Shown here: in pieces, positions 7,665 through 15,430 of the stretch
How the letters are laid out: every line of letters begins with the position of its first letter
Numbering within the stretch: position 1 is the first letter of the stretch
Assembly: GCA_036497785.1 (NCBI GenBank)
Contig: DASXIW010000145.1
Coordinates: forward strand, 1 to 30,813
Direction of reading: 5' to 3'
Length of the DNA stretch: 30,813 nt
Source of the DNA: DASXIW01 sp036497785
Lineage (GTDB): Bacteria > Pseudomonadota > Alphaproteobacteria > Acetobacterales > Acetobacteraceae
Made by a program: the position numbers and the translations under genes
The notes under the pieces: generated by a model
The model's database searches: none
The model's input: the letters and a program-made list of their open reading frames with translations, nothing else
Told to the model about the DNA's origin: nothing

Positions 7665-9655
7665 GCGCCCCGGTGCTGGAGTTGCGCAACCTCAGCGTGG
7701 CCTATCGCATCCGCGGACAGGCGCAACCGGTGCTGCGCGGCGTGTCGCTGCGTATCGACGCGGGCGAAGCCTATGGGCTGGTCGGCGAATCCGGTTGCGG
7801 CAAATCGACGGCGGCACTCGCCATCCCACGAGCCTTGCCGCATAACGGGCTGATAACAGGCGGCCAGATCCTGGTGCATGGCGCGGATGTTGGCGGGCTC
7901 GACGATGCCGGGCTGCGCGCCTTGCGGTCGCGTGGCGTGGCGATGGTTTATCAGGACCCGGCACGCGCGCTGAACCCGACCCTGACCATCGCCCGGCAGG
8001 TAAGCGAGGCGTTCGAGACGATCGGGCTCAGGGGTGCAATGGCACGCGACGCGGCCGAGGCGATGCTGGCGAAGCTGCGGATCCCCGGCCCCGCGCGCGT
8101 GATGACAGCCTATCCGCACCAGCTCTCCGGAGGCATGCAGCAGCGCGCGGTGATCGCCATGGCACTGGCCAGGAACCCCGCCTTGCTGGTGTTGGACGAA
8201 CCCACCACAGGTCTGGATGTCACCGTCGAGGCTGAGATTTTGGATTTGATCGCCGCCCTGCGGCGAGACTCCGACACCGCGATTCTGTTCATCAGCCATA
8301 ATCTGGCGGTGATCGGGCGCATCTGCGATCGGGTGGGCGTGCTATATGCCGGCAAGCTGATCGAGGAAGGGCCGGCGGCGGCCCTGCTCACTCGCCCGAT
8401 GCATCCCTATACGATCAGCCTGCTGCGCTGCCTGCCCACCGCCGGGCGGCGCAAGCAGGACGGTCCACTGGAAACCATTCCGGGGTTTCTACCGTCGCCC
8501 GGGCCGACGCCGCCCGGCTGCATCTTTGCCCCACGCTGCGAGCTGGCGGATGGGCTGTGCCGCACGACACCCCCGACATTGGCGCAGGCGGGCCTGCATT
8601 TCGCATTTTGCCATCACCCGGACAAGGCGGCGGCCATGCGGCACGAAGCGGAGCCCGCCCCCGCTGGCATGCCCGTTCCAGCGCGGCCAGAAACGCGACC
8701 AGCGCTCCAGGCAACCCGTCTGTCCAAGAGCTTTCGCGTCGATGCCGGCCGGCTGCGCGCGGTCAGCGACGTGTCGTTCAGTCTCGCGCAAGGCGAGACG
8801 CTGGGACTTGTTGGCGAGTCCGGCAGTGGCAAGTCCACATTGGCGCGGTTGCTGCTGGGCCTGACGCAGCCCGATCCAGGCGGCCATATCGACATCGATG
8901 GCAGCCTGGTCAAACCCCACCGCAGCCATGCCCAGCGCAAAGCGTTGCAGATCGTCTTTCAAAACCCGGATTCCGCATTGAACCGCGCCTATCGGGTGCG
9001 CACCCTGATCGGCCGGTCCTTGGCCCAGCTCACCGGCCTACCGCGCCGCCAACGCCTGGCGCGGCTGCACGCGCTGATCGACGCCGTGCGTCTGCCTACC
9101 CGCGTTCTCGCCATGCGTCCGCGCCAACTTTCGGGCGGGTTGAAGCAGCGCGTGGCCATTGCGCGGGCCTTCGCCGGCGCGCCTGACGTGGTGATCTGCG
9201 ACGAACCGACCTCGGCACTGGACGTATCGGTGCAGGCGGCAATCCTGAACCTGCTGGCCGAACTGCAATCGCGCGAGAATGTCGGCTACATCTTCATCTC
9301 CCACGATCTGGGCGTCTTGCGGTATCTCGCAGACCGGATCGCCGTGATGTATCTGGGCCGGATCATGGAGATCGGCCCAGCAGACGCGGTGTTTGACGGG
9401 CCACACCATCCCTATACCGAGGCGCTGCTCTCGGCCGCGCCCAGCTTGGCCGCGAACGCCGCGCCGCGCATTCGCCTGCATGGCGATCCGCCCGATCCGC
9501 TCAAGCCGCCCCAGGGCTGCCTGTTCCAAACACGCTGCCCGCGCAAGCTGGGAAACATCTGCGAAACCCGCGAGCCGGATTTCACGGATACAGGTGGCCA
9601 CGCAATACGCTGCCACATCCCCCGCCAGGATCTCGGGCGGCACCTGGGCGGCTGA
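7661..9655 (+). CDS. Fused double ATPase of oligopeptide-type ABC importer (DppD-DppF fusion)
   Basis: This 664-residue protein powers the importer. It joins two complete nucleotide-binding domains that are separate proteins in classical Dpp/Opp systems. The first has Walker A GESGCGKST (about 42-50), signature LSGGMQQR (about 155) and Walker B VLDEPTTGLD (about 178-187). The second has GESGSGKST (about 385), LSGGLKQR (about 490) and ICDEPTSALD (about 512-521). Each half ends with the oligopeptide-transporter tail that carries cysteines (CIFAPRC and CLFQTRC), which in relatives is linked to an iron-sulfur or metal site. The fused layout resembles GsiA (glutathione import) and YejF (peptide import). 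All catalytic motifs are intact. It is the last gene of the operon starting at 4197. Confidence 0.93.
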   Translation: MSAPVLELRNLSVAYRIRGQAQPVLRGVSLRIDAGEAYGLVGESGCGKSTAALAIPRALPHNGLITGGQILVHGADVGGLDDAGLRALRSRGVAMVYQDPARALNPTLTIARQVSEAFETIGLRGAMARDAAEAMLAKLRIPGPARVMTAYPHQLSGGMQQRAVIAMALARNPALLVLDEPTTGLDVTVEAEILDLIAALRRDSDTAILFISHNLAVIGRICDRVGVLYAGKLIEEGPAAALLTRPMHPYTISLLRCLPTAGRRKQDGPLETIPGFLPSPGPTPPGCIFAPRCELADGLCRTTPPTLAQAGLHFAFCHHPDKAAAMRHEAEPAPAGMPVPARPETRPALQATRLSKSFRVDAGRLRAVSDVSFSLAQGETLGLVGESGSGKSTLARLLLGLTQPDPGGHIDIDGSLVKPHRSHAQRKALQIVFQNPDSALNRAYRVRTLIGRSLAQLTGLPRRQRLARLHALIDAVRLPTRVLAMRPRQLSGGLKQRVAIARAFAGAPDVVICDEPTSALDVSVQAAILNLLAELQSRENVGYIFISHDLGVLRYLADRIAVMYLGRIMEIGPADAVFDGPHHPYTEALLSAAPSLAANAAPRIRLHGDPPDPLKPPQGCLFQTRCPRKLGNICETREPDFTDTGGHAIRCHIPRQDLGRHLGG

Positions 9656-9744
9656 GACAGCCCTGGGCCGATCAGCCCATCACCAGAATTCAAGTTTTCG
9701 TGAGTAGAATTTCGACGGAAATTTTTCGAATTCGGCAATACACC

Positions 9745-9785
9745 CCTGACGAAGGCGGAAGTTACATTTCGTATATATTGTCAGG
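9745..9785. repeat. Imperfect palindrome 1 of the AT-rich island
   Basis: CCTGACGAA (9745-9753) pairs with TTCGT and GTCAGG of the segment ending at 9785, with a bulged atatatt on the right arm. The outer arms CCTGAC/GTCAGG are perfect. It could be a regulatory structure or a terminal inverted repeat of a vanished element. Confidence 0.5.
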
Positions 9786-9797
9786 ACGTTAAATGTT

Positions 9798-9845
9798 CTA
9801 GAGCAATATGGCTTTAGGCCGAATCGCCGAGCCATAAAATTGCTC
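9798..9845. repeat. Palindromic element 2 of the AT-rich island (CTAGAGCA family)
   Basis: GAGCAAT plus ATGGCT (9801-9813) pairs with AGCCAT (9830-9835) and ATTGCTC (9839-9845), 13 base pairs with a 3-base bulge (aaa, 9836-9838). The left arm starts with CTAGAGCA and runs into TGGCTT, the same core as the neighbouring palindrome at 9860-9903, so the two appear to be related copies. Confidence 0.7.
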
Positions 9846-9859
9846 GTCAAAACAAAGAG

Positions 9860-9903
9860 CTAGAGCATGCTGGCTTCGCCTACCAGAAGCCATCATGCTC
9901 TAG
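9860..9903. repeat. Palindromic element 3 of the AT-rich island (CTAGAGCA family)
   Basis: CTAGAGCATGCTGGCTTC (9860-9877) pairs with GAAGCCATCATGCTCTAG (9886-9903) over 18 positions with one mismatch and an 8-base loop. It has no U-tract. It shares the CTAGAGCA...TGGCTT core with the element at 9798-9845. Small palindromes with CTAGAGCATG-type ends are, from memory, common intergenic repeats in alphaproteobacterial genomes. Confidence 0.75.
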
Positions 9904-9988
9904 GCTCTCGTTACTCCGTATTTTGTTTGATTCTGCAATGATCTGATCGGCCAGCGATCTTAGGCTTTGGCAGGCCAGCTACCGAGAC

Positions 9989-10507
9989 ATGGCGATGAAG
10001 CGATCTGCCACGCCTGACCAAATGTCTGACGCCGCCAAAGCGGCGGGCCCGCTCGCGGGCCTTTGTCCCAACCTGCCAGGACGGTCGAGCTGGAGTTGCG
10101 GCAGGCCGCCGGGCAGCAGCACGGATCGCCGCCGGCGGGTGTGGCCGCCATTGCGGCTGTCCAGCAAGAAAACCCGTCCACACATCCCCTGCACGCCCCC
10201 TTTTTCCAAAACTCGGGCGATTGGCACGAAGCCGGCCAGCGCTCCGGTGGTGGTGGCCCGCCGCCATCCTGAACTCCCCTGGTCGGTTGAGTCGGAATGG
10301 TGGCAGGCCGACCTCTTGCAGACCGAAGCAGCCGAAATTCCCTGGCTGAAGGCCATTCGGGACGAAGCCAGGAGCGAGGCGGAACTTCCATCCGCACCAC
10401 GCGCTACCCTCACGCCGTGGATCGATCCCGTGCGCGCCGATCCGCTGGGCGGCGCCGAACGCGGCAAATCCGTCCCGCGGCGGCCGCTTGGACGCTCTAT
10501 CGCCTGA
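9989..10507 (+). other. Doubtful reading frame of 172 codons
   Basis: An ATG-started frame of 172 codons fills much of the gap before the serine hydrolase gene. The first two thirds look random (rich in Pro, Arg and Ser, with no motif). The stretch after about residue 88, with PELPWSVESEWW and IPWLKAIRDEARSEAEL, is more protein-like. No family is recognised, no good ribosome-binding site is seen, and equally long frames exist on the opposite strand. It may be a remnant of a degraded gene or simply non-coding. Confidence 0.2.
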
Positions 10508-10636
10508 CGCCCGATCGCGTCAGATCCGACCACCCGAGAACCAGGCGAGACCTCCTTCAGACGCCACTCCCGCGACTTTCGCTTCTGCGCGCCTTGAGTC
10601 ACAGTTCTGCCTGTCAACGCCAAAAGGCCGCAATTC

Positions 10637-11806
10637 ATGACCGTCCAAAGCCGTATCGACAGCGCCCTGCGCAATGCCCAGGCGGCGCAAGCAGTGCCTG
10701 GCTTCGTCGCCCTCGCCACCACCGCCGGGGCAACAATCTACCAGGGTGCGTTCGGCCTGCGCGACCTGTCCGGCCAGGCGCCGATGCAGTTGGACACGGT
10801 GTTCTGGCTCGCCTCCATGACCAAGGCGCTCACCTCCTTCGGGGCCATGCAACTGGTCGAGCAGGGCCGCCTGTCGCTGGACGCGCCGATCGCCGACACG
10901 CTGCCTGCACTCGCTGCGCCCCAGGTGCTGGAGGGTTTCGACGCCGCCGGCGCGCCAATGCTGCGCCCGGCACGCGACGCCATCACCCTGCGCCATCTGC
11001 TCACGCACACCGCCGGCTATGGCTACGGCACCTGGAACCCGGAATTGGGGCGCTATCAGGAGCAGACCGGCGTCGCACCGGCGCCCACGAACTGGACCGA
11101 AGCAGAGCGCGTCGTGTTGCTTTTCGATCCCGGCACGCGATGGAATTACGGCATCAACACCGATCTGGTCGGCAAGGCCGTCGAGGCCGCTAGCGGCCAG
11201 AGCCTGGATGCCTATCTGCGCGACCATGTCCTCGAACCGCTCGGCATGCAGGACACCGCCTTCATGCTCACCCAGGAACAGCAAGCACGGCGGGCACGGA
11301 TGCATGCCCGCCAGGCCGATTCCACCCTTCTGCCGATCGACTACGCCGCGGGCGACGCGCTGCCGTTCTGCCTGGGCGGGGGCCGTCTCTGCAGCACGGG
11401 GCCGGATTATCTGCGCTTCCTGTGCATGATCCTGGGCGGCGGCAGCCTCGACGGGGTGCGGTTGTTGCGCCCGGAGACGGTGGCCGAGATGCAGCGAAAC
11501 CATATCGGCGATCTCGAGGTGACGACGCTGCGCAGCGCCGTGCCGGCAACGTCCAACGACGCGAACCTGTTTCCCGGCATGTCGCAGAAATGGGGCCTGG
11601 GCTTCCTGATCAACACCGCAGCTGGCCCCGCCGGCCGCAGCGCGGGCAGCCTGGCCTGGGCCGGACTGGCCAACACCTATTACTGGATCGACCCGGCGCG
11701 CGGCGTCGCGGGCCTGATCCTGATGCAGATCATGCCATTCGCCGATCCCGGCGCGCTGAGCATGCTGGCCGCGTTCGAGACGGCATTTTATGCGGAATTG
11801 AACTGA
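10637..11806 (+). CDS. Serine hydrolase of the beta-lactamase class C / EstB family
   Basis: The 389-residue product belongs to the SxxK serine hydrolases, which include class C beta-lactamases, DD-peptidases, esterases such as EstB and acyltransferases such as LovD. The nucleophile motif is S60-M-T-K63 within FWLASMTKALTS. The second motif is WNYGINTD with Tyr171 as likely base. The third region, near the C-terminus, is SLAWAGLANTYYWIDP, corresponding to the GGxFGTYFWIDP type seen in esterase-like members rather than the KTG of true beta-lactamases. No signal peptide is apparent, so it is probably cytoplasmic and an esterase or amidase, not a resistance enzyme. It is the first of three hydrolase-type genes (gaps of 9 and 23 bases). 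Confidence 0.88.
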   Translation: MTVQSRIDSALRNAQAAQAVPGFVALATTAGATIYQGAFGLRDLSGQAPMQLDTVFWLASMTKALTSFGAMQLVEQGRLSLDAPIADTLPALAAPQVLEGFDAAGAPMLRPARDAITLRHLLTHTAGYGYGTWNPELGRYQEQTGVAPAPTNWTEAERVVLLFDPGTRWNYGINTDLVGKAVEAASGQSLDAYLRDHVLEPLGMQDTAFMLTQEQQARRARMHARQADSTLLPIDYAAGDALPFCLGGGRLCSTGPDYLRFLCMILGGGSLDGVRLLRPETVAEMQRNHIGDLEVTTLRSAVPATSNDANLFPGMSQKWGLGFLINTAAGPAGRSAGSLAWAGLANTYYWIDPARGVAGLILMQIMPFADPGALSMLAAFETAFYAELN

Positions 11807-11815
11807 GACGCGCCC

Positions 11816-12457
11816 ATGAAATGCTTTATCCGCATTGCGATCGCCATCTGCCTCGCCGGCTGGCTGATCCAAGCATCGCCGGCCCAGGCCCAGGCTAAGA
11901 CCATCATCGATGAGTGGAACAGCGTCCAGCCGCCGCCACCGCCCAGCCTGCAGCCTGCGACCGCCGATCCGAAGACAACCGCGCTACTGGTGCTGGACCT
12001 GGTGCACCAGACCTGCAACGCGCAACGCCGGCCACGCTGCCTGGCCTCCCTCGCGCCGGTGCATGCGCTGCTGAACCATGCCCGCGAAGCCGGCGCATCG
12101 GTGATCTACAGCCTCGTCGTCGGCAGCACACGGGCGGACATCCAACCGGAAGTGGCGCCGCTGAGCTCCGAGCCGTTTGTCACCTCCGGCACCGACAAAT
12201 TCCTCGGCACCGATCTCGCGGACATTCTGCACGCCAAAGGCATCAAAACGGTCATCATCGTCGGCACCGCCGCGCATGGCGCGGTCATCACCACCGCGAC
12301 CGAGGCGGCGCTGCGCGGCCTGCGGGTCATCGTGCCGGTTGACGGGGTCTCCTCAGACTCGGTCTACTCCGAACAATACACCGCCTGGGACCTGCTGAAT
12401 GCGCCGGTCATCACCGGCCACGTGGTCCTGACCCGCTCCGACATGATCAAGTTCTGA
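11816..12457 (+). CDS. Exported isochorismatase-fold protein lacking the catalytic cysteine
   Basis: The 213-residue product has a signal peptide (MKCFIRIAIAICLAGWLI..., probable cut after AQA near residue 25-27) and an isochorismatase-like/cysteine hydrolase fold. The first catalytic Asp is present (LLVLDLVHQ, D61). The strand-turn where the family has its nucleophile Cys reads GTAAHGAVITTATEAALRG; alignment with the usual G-A-T-x-V-C-V-x-x-T pattern puts Ala156 at the Cys position. The family's middle lysine is also not obvious (VTSGTDKFLGTDL). The downstream LRGLRVIVPVDG segment is normal. I recall a subgroup with SANGAV or AHGAV at this place, so this may be a conserved variant and not decay. 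It lies between a serine hydrolase and a gamma-glutamyltransferase gene. Function unknown. Confidence 0.8.
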   Translation: MKCFIRIAIAICLAGWLIQASPAQAQAKTIIDEWNSVQPPPPPSLQPATADPKTTALLVLDLVHQTCNAQRRPRCLASLAPVHALLNHAREAGASVIYSLVVGSTRADIQPEVAPLSSEPFVTSGTDKFLGTDLADILHAKGIKTVIIVGTAAHGAVITTATEAALRGLRVIVPVDGVSSDSVYSEQYTAWDLLNAPVITGHVVLTRSDMIKF

Positions 12458-12480
12458 GCCAGCATCTGGAAAGGCCCGCC

Positions 12481-14076
12481 ATGTATCCCTCACCACGCAG
12501 CCACCGCCCGCTGATCATGGGCCGTAATGGCGCCGTCGGCGCCAACCACCCCATGGCCACCCAGGCCGGGTTGGATACGCTGCGGGCCGGCGGCAACGCG
12601 GTGGATGCCGCGGTCGCCACCTCGCTCGCTTTGGGCGTATGCGAGCCGATGATGTCCGGCCTGGGCGGCGATGGCTTCTTGCATGTGTTCATGGCCCAAG
12701 GCGACGTCGCCCAGGTCTTCAACGCCACCGGCCCCGCCCCGCAGGCCGCAACACGCGAGCACTTCGGCGACGGCATCGCCATCACTGGCCCGCTCAGCGT
12801 CTCGGTTCCCGGCAAGCTTGCCGGCCTCGGCGCCATGCACGCGGCCCATGGACGACTACCCTGGGCACGGCTTGCCTTGCCCGCTATCGCGCTGGCGCGC
12901 GATGGCTTCGCCGCCACGCATGGCTACCGCGTTTTCACCGGGAACAACGAGTCCCGGCTCGCGGCCGATCCGCGCAGCGCCAAGGTGTTCCTGGATAAGG
13001 CGTTGGCCGATCTTGTGGTGCAACCCGACCTTGCGCGCACGCTCGAGGAAATCGCCGCGGATGGCGCCGAGAGCTTCTATCGCGGCCGCCTCGCCGCCCG
13101 GCTCGCCAAAGGCTTCGCCGAAGCCGGCATCCTGATCACCGAAGCCGACCTCGCCGCCTGCGTGGCCGAGGTGACCACACCGATCGGCATCACCTATCGC
13201 GGCTGGGAAATCCGCCAGACGCCGCCTAACTCCACCGGCTTCACCATGCTGCAAATGCTGAAGACGGTGGAGCGCTTCGATCTCGCCGCCCTCTCGCCGG
13301 CCGAGCGCGTCCATGTCATGGTCGAGGCCAAGAAGCGCGCCTTCCTCGACCGCGAAACCTACGGCGCCGATCCGCGCTTTGAGGCCATACCGCTCGATAT
13401 GCTGCTGTCCGACACTTACGCCGACAGCCAGGCCGCCAGTATCGACATGAACCACGCCACCTTCGCCCCGCTTCGCCACGAAGCGGCTGAAGGCGACACG
13501 ACCTATTTCTGCGTCATCGACGCCGACGGCAATGCGGTCTCGGGCATCCAAAGCATCAACTCCGCCTATGGCTCCGGCGTCACTGCCGGCGATACCGGCG
13601 TGCTGATGAACAACCGCATGGCCTATTGGCACCTCGCCCCCGGCCACGCCAACCGGCTGGTGCCCGGCAAGCGGGTGCGCCACACGATGAACGCCCCCAT
13701 GGTCTTCAAGGACGGCAAACTCTGGGGCGTGCTGGGAACCCCCGGTGCGGACAACCAGGTGCAGGTGAACCTGCAGGTGCTGACGGCCATGCTGGATTTC
13801 GACGCCGACCCTCAAACCGCCCTGGAAAGGCCGCGCTGGACCAGCAGCCAGGCCGGCCAGGGTGCCAACTGGCCGCATGAGGGCGACGGCACTCTGACCA
13901 TCGAAACCGATTTCGGCGCCGAGCTGCTAGCCGAATTGGAGTGCCGGGGACACCAACTGACGCGGGTTGGACATCTCGATGGCCCGTGCTCGATGCAGGC
14001 GATCCGGGTGATGCCGAACGGGGTGCGCGTCGCGGGCTCGGATCCTCGGCGAGATGGGTGGGCGGGGGCTTATTGA
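12481..14076 (+). CDS. Gamma-glutamyltransferase family protein (Ntn hydrolase), cytoplasmic
   Basis: The 531-residue product belongs to the gamma-glutamyltranspeptidase family, which hydrolyses or transfers gamma-glutamyl (or related acyl) groups from glutathione-like amides. These proteins self-cleave before a threonine that then becomes the nucleophile. The motif EGDTTYFCVID puts cleavage between D339 and T340, giving subunits of about 339 and 192 residues. The N-terminal GANHPMATQAGLDTLRAGGNAVDAAVA and GLGGDGF, and the C-terminal MNAPMVF and GTPGADNQVQ segments, are typical. It lacks a signal peptide, unlike periplasmic Ggt, and resembles the YwrD-like branch. The PNSTGFTMLQML segment replaces the PPSSGG of classical enzymes, so the substrate may differ. 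A terminator hairpin follows 12 bases after the stop. Confidence 0.92.
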   Translation: MYPSPRSHRPLIMGRNGAVGANHPMATQAGLDTLRAGGNAVDAAVATSLALGVCEPMMSGLGGDGFLHVFMAQGDVAQVFNATGPAPQAATREHFGDGIAITGPLSVSVPGKLAGLGAMHAAHGRLPWARLALPAIALARDGFAATHGYRVFTGNNESRLAADPRSAKVFLDKALADLVVQPDLARTLEEIAADGAESFYRGRLAARLAKGFAEAGILITEADLAACVAEVTTPIGITYRGWEIRQTPPNSTGFTMLQMLKTVERFDLAALSPAERVHVMVEAKKRAFLDRETYGADPRFEAIPLDMLLSDTYADSQAASIDMNHATFAPLRHEAAEGDTTYFCVIDADGNAVSGIQSINSAYGSGVTAGDTGVLMNNRMAYWHLAPGHANRLVPGKRVRHTMNAPMVFKDGKLWGVLGTPGADNQVQVNLQVLTAMLDFDADPQTALERPRWTSSQAGQGANWPHEGDGTLTIETDFGAELLAELECRGHQLTRVGHLDGPCSMQAIRVMPNGVRVAGSDPRRDGWAGAY

Positions 14077-14088
14077 GTTAAGTGAGGT

Positions 14089-14115
14089 AAGGCCAGGGGC
14101 TTTGCCCCTGGCCTT
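14089..14115. terminator. Bidirectional hairpin terminator between convergent genes
   Basis: AAGGCCAGGGGC (14089-14100) pairs perfectly with GCCCCTGGCCTT (14104-14115) over a 3-base loop, lying between the gamma-glutamyltransferase stop (+) and the enolase-superfamily stop (-). Short T-rich flanks exist on both sides. On the minus strand the sequence continues TTACCTC, exactly as after the plus-strand hairpin at 4076-4100. Confidence 0.85.
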
Positions 14116-14145
14116 TCTTATATTGGCTGGGCCACAGCCCGCGGC

Positions 14146-15291
14146 TTACACCAGATTGGCGTTGATATAGTCGAAGTTGAGATCGTCACCGAGGCCGGGA
14201 TGTTGCGGCATATGCACGTAGCCGTCCTTGTCCATGGCATCCACACGGCTGTGCAGGTATTCGGGCGTCTCGTCGAAATCGATGAACGGGTGCAGCAACC
14301 CACGCTCATACCAGCGACCATTCTTCTGCGCCGCGCAGACCGTCAGGTTGCCAGCGCCCCCGCCATGGACTTCGCAGTCCATGCCGAAGGATTCGGCAAG
14401 ATGTACTATCTTCATGCTGGGGCCGATTCCACCCACATCATGCACACCGGTACGGGCGATGTCGCAGGCGCCCGCACGGATCCATTCCGCGCGGGTAAAG
14501 AACTTCCCGTCCGCCGTCTCAGGACCGATCACCGGAATATCAAGATTCGCGGCGAGCCAGGCGTACGAGCTCATCGAGAATTCGTTCATCGGCTCTTCAT
14601 ACCAGTAATAGCCGAGCTTCTGCAGTTGCTGGCCCAGCCACAACGCATCGTTGCGGCTATAGCCGTGATAGGCGTCCAGCATCAGCGGCACGTCCGGTCC
14701 CACGGCCTCGCGCACGGCGGCGCAGGCCTTCACGTCCATTCTCGGATCGGGCGCGAACGAAACCGGCTTCATCCAAGTATGCAGCTTGATCGCCTTGTAT
14801 CCGCGGCCGATGCACCACTCGGCGAAACGCGCATAATCCTCCGGCGTGGCGAGGCCGCCTTTCATTTCGTCGCCGCACATCGTGCTGGCATAGGCGGGCA
14901 CCTTGTCGCGATAGGCGCCGAGAAGTTTATAGACGGGCAGGCCCAGTTTGCGGCCGGCAAGGTCCCACAGCGCCATTTCGACAATCGCCAGCGTGCGGTC
15001 GGTCAGCTGGGAGGTGCTGCCGCGCTGCCAGTGCGAGAGCTCCTGCCAGAGCCGTTCGCGATGAAACGGATCCTGCCCAAGCAGCACCGTTTTGACGAAG
15101 CCTTCGATCAGATGGGGGCGAACAACTTCCACGGGGCTGAGGCAGTGGCCTTCGCTGCCGTCATCGGCGGTGATGGTCAGCAGGGCCTGGCGAACCCGGT
15201 GCGGGTCACCGGGATGGCTGTGTCCGTCGCTGTCCTTCACCTGGCGCGAGCTGTGATAAAATACCCGTGTCTTCACGTCGACGATTTTCAT
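14146..15291 (-). CDS. Mandelate racemase/muconate lactonizing enzyme family protein (enolase superfamily)
   Basis: This 381-residue enolase-superfamily enzyme probably dehydrates or epimerises an acid sugar. The N-terminal capping domain is followed by the barrel with metal ligands D206 (MLDAYHG), E232 (YWYEEP) and E258 (IGPETADG), candidate bases K169 and H171 on the second strand (AIKLHTW), and H309 (CEVHGGG) near the end. These are the residues expected of the mandelate racemase subgroup; the substrate is not identifiable. The ATG at 15291 is preferred over an in-frame ATG at 15345 because MKIVDVKTRVF is the normal family start and a GGGGAGG ribosome-binding sequence lies just upstream. 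It is divergent from the mannonate dehydratase-like gene and convergent with the gamma-glutamyltransferase gene. Confidence 0.9.
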   Translation of the reverse strand: MKIVDVKTRVFYHSSRQVKDSDGHSHPGDPHRVRQALLTITADDGSEGHCLSPVEVVRPHLIEGFVKTVLLGQDPFHRERLWQELSHWQRGSTSQLTDRTLAIVEMALWDLAGRKLGLPVYKLLGAYRDKVPAYASTMCGDEMKGGLATPEDYARFAEWCIGRGYKAIKLHTWMKPVSFAPDPRMDVKACAAVREAVGPDVPLMLDAYHGYSRNDALWLGQQLQKLGYYWYEEPMNEFSMSSYAWLAANLDIPVIGPETADGKFFTRAEWIRAGACDIARTGVHDVGGIGPSMKIVHLAESFGMDCEVHGGGAGNLTVCAAQKNGRWYERGLLHPFIDFDETPEYLHSRVDAMDKDGYVHMPQHPGLGDDLNFDYINANLV

Positions 15292-15359
15292 GCGCGCGCA
15301 AACCTCCCCGCTTTGCTTAGGCTGGACATTCTCGAGCTGATCCATTGTTAGGCCGTTTG

Positions 15360-15372
15360 TCGTGTGACACGA
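15360..15372. promoter_or_regulatory. Putative operator palindrome in the divergent promoter region
   Basis: TCGTGTGACACGA is a perfect 13-base palindrome around a central G, located between two divergent sugar-acid genes (starts at 15291 minus and 15431 plus). An inner TGTC/GACA symmetry overlaps it. Its position suits a binding site for a GntR- or LacI-type regulator controlling both directions. No such regulator is encoded in the window, so the assignment is positional only. Confidence 0.45.
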
Positions 15373-15430
15373 TCCCCCAGTGGACGTGATCGGTCAAGAT
15401 GAAGCCGGCACGCAACGGACGGAGAAGTGC

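Larger units (their letters stand above)
9656..10636. other. 981-base region without a convincing gene: AT-rich palindromic island followed by GC-rich segment
   Basis: The first part (about 9690-9960) is visibly AT-rich compared with the rest of the window and holds three hairpin-forming palindromes (listed separately). The second part is GC-rich and begins with two adjacent stem-loops, CGCCGC/GCGGCG (10030-10045) and GGCCCGC/GCGGGCC (10046-10061), followed by tttg. Reading frames on both strands are open but overlap one another, and none matches a family I recognise. The promoter for the hydrolase genes at 10637 must lie in here, but I cannot place it. Confidence 0.7.

Noticed and set aside
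9664..9679. Terminator for the first importer operon (TGGGC/GCCCA stem)
   Set aside because: Only five base pairs with a six-base loop and no T-run; too weak to call.
10637..11806. Reading the serine hydrolase as a beta-lactamase resistance gene
   Set aside because: It lacks a signal peptide and the KTG triad element; the third motif resembles esterase-like family members.
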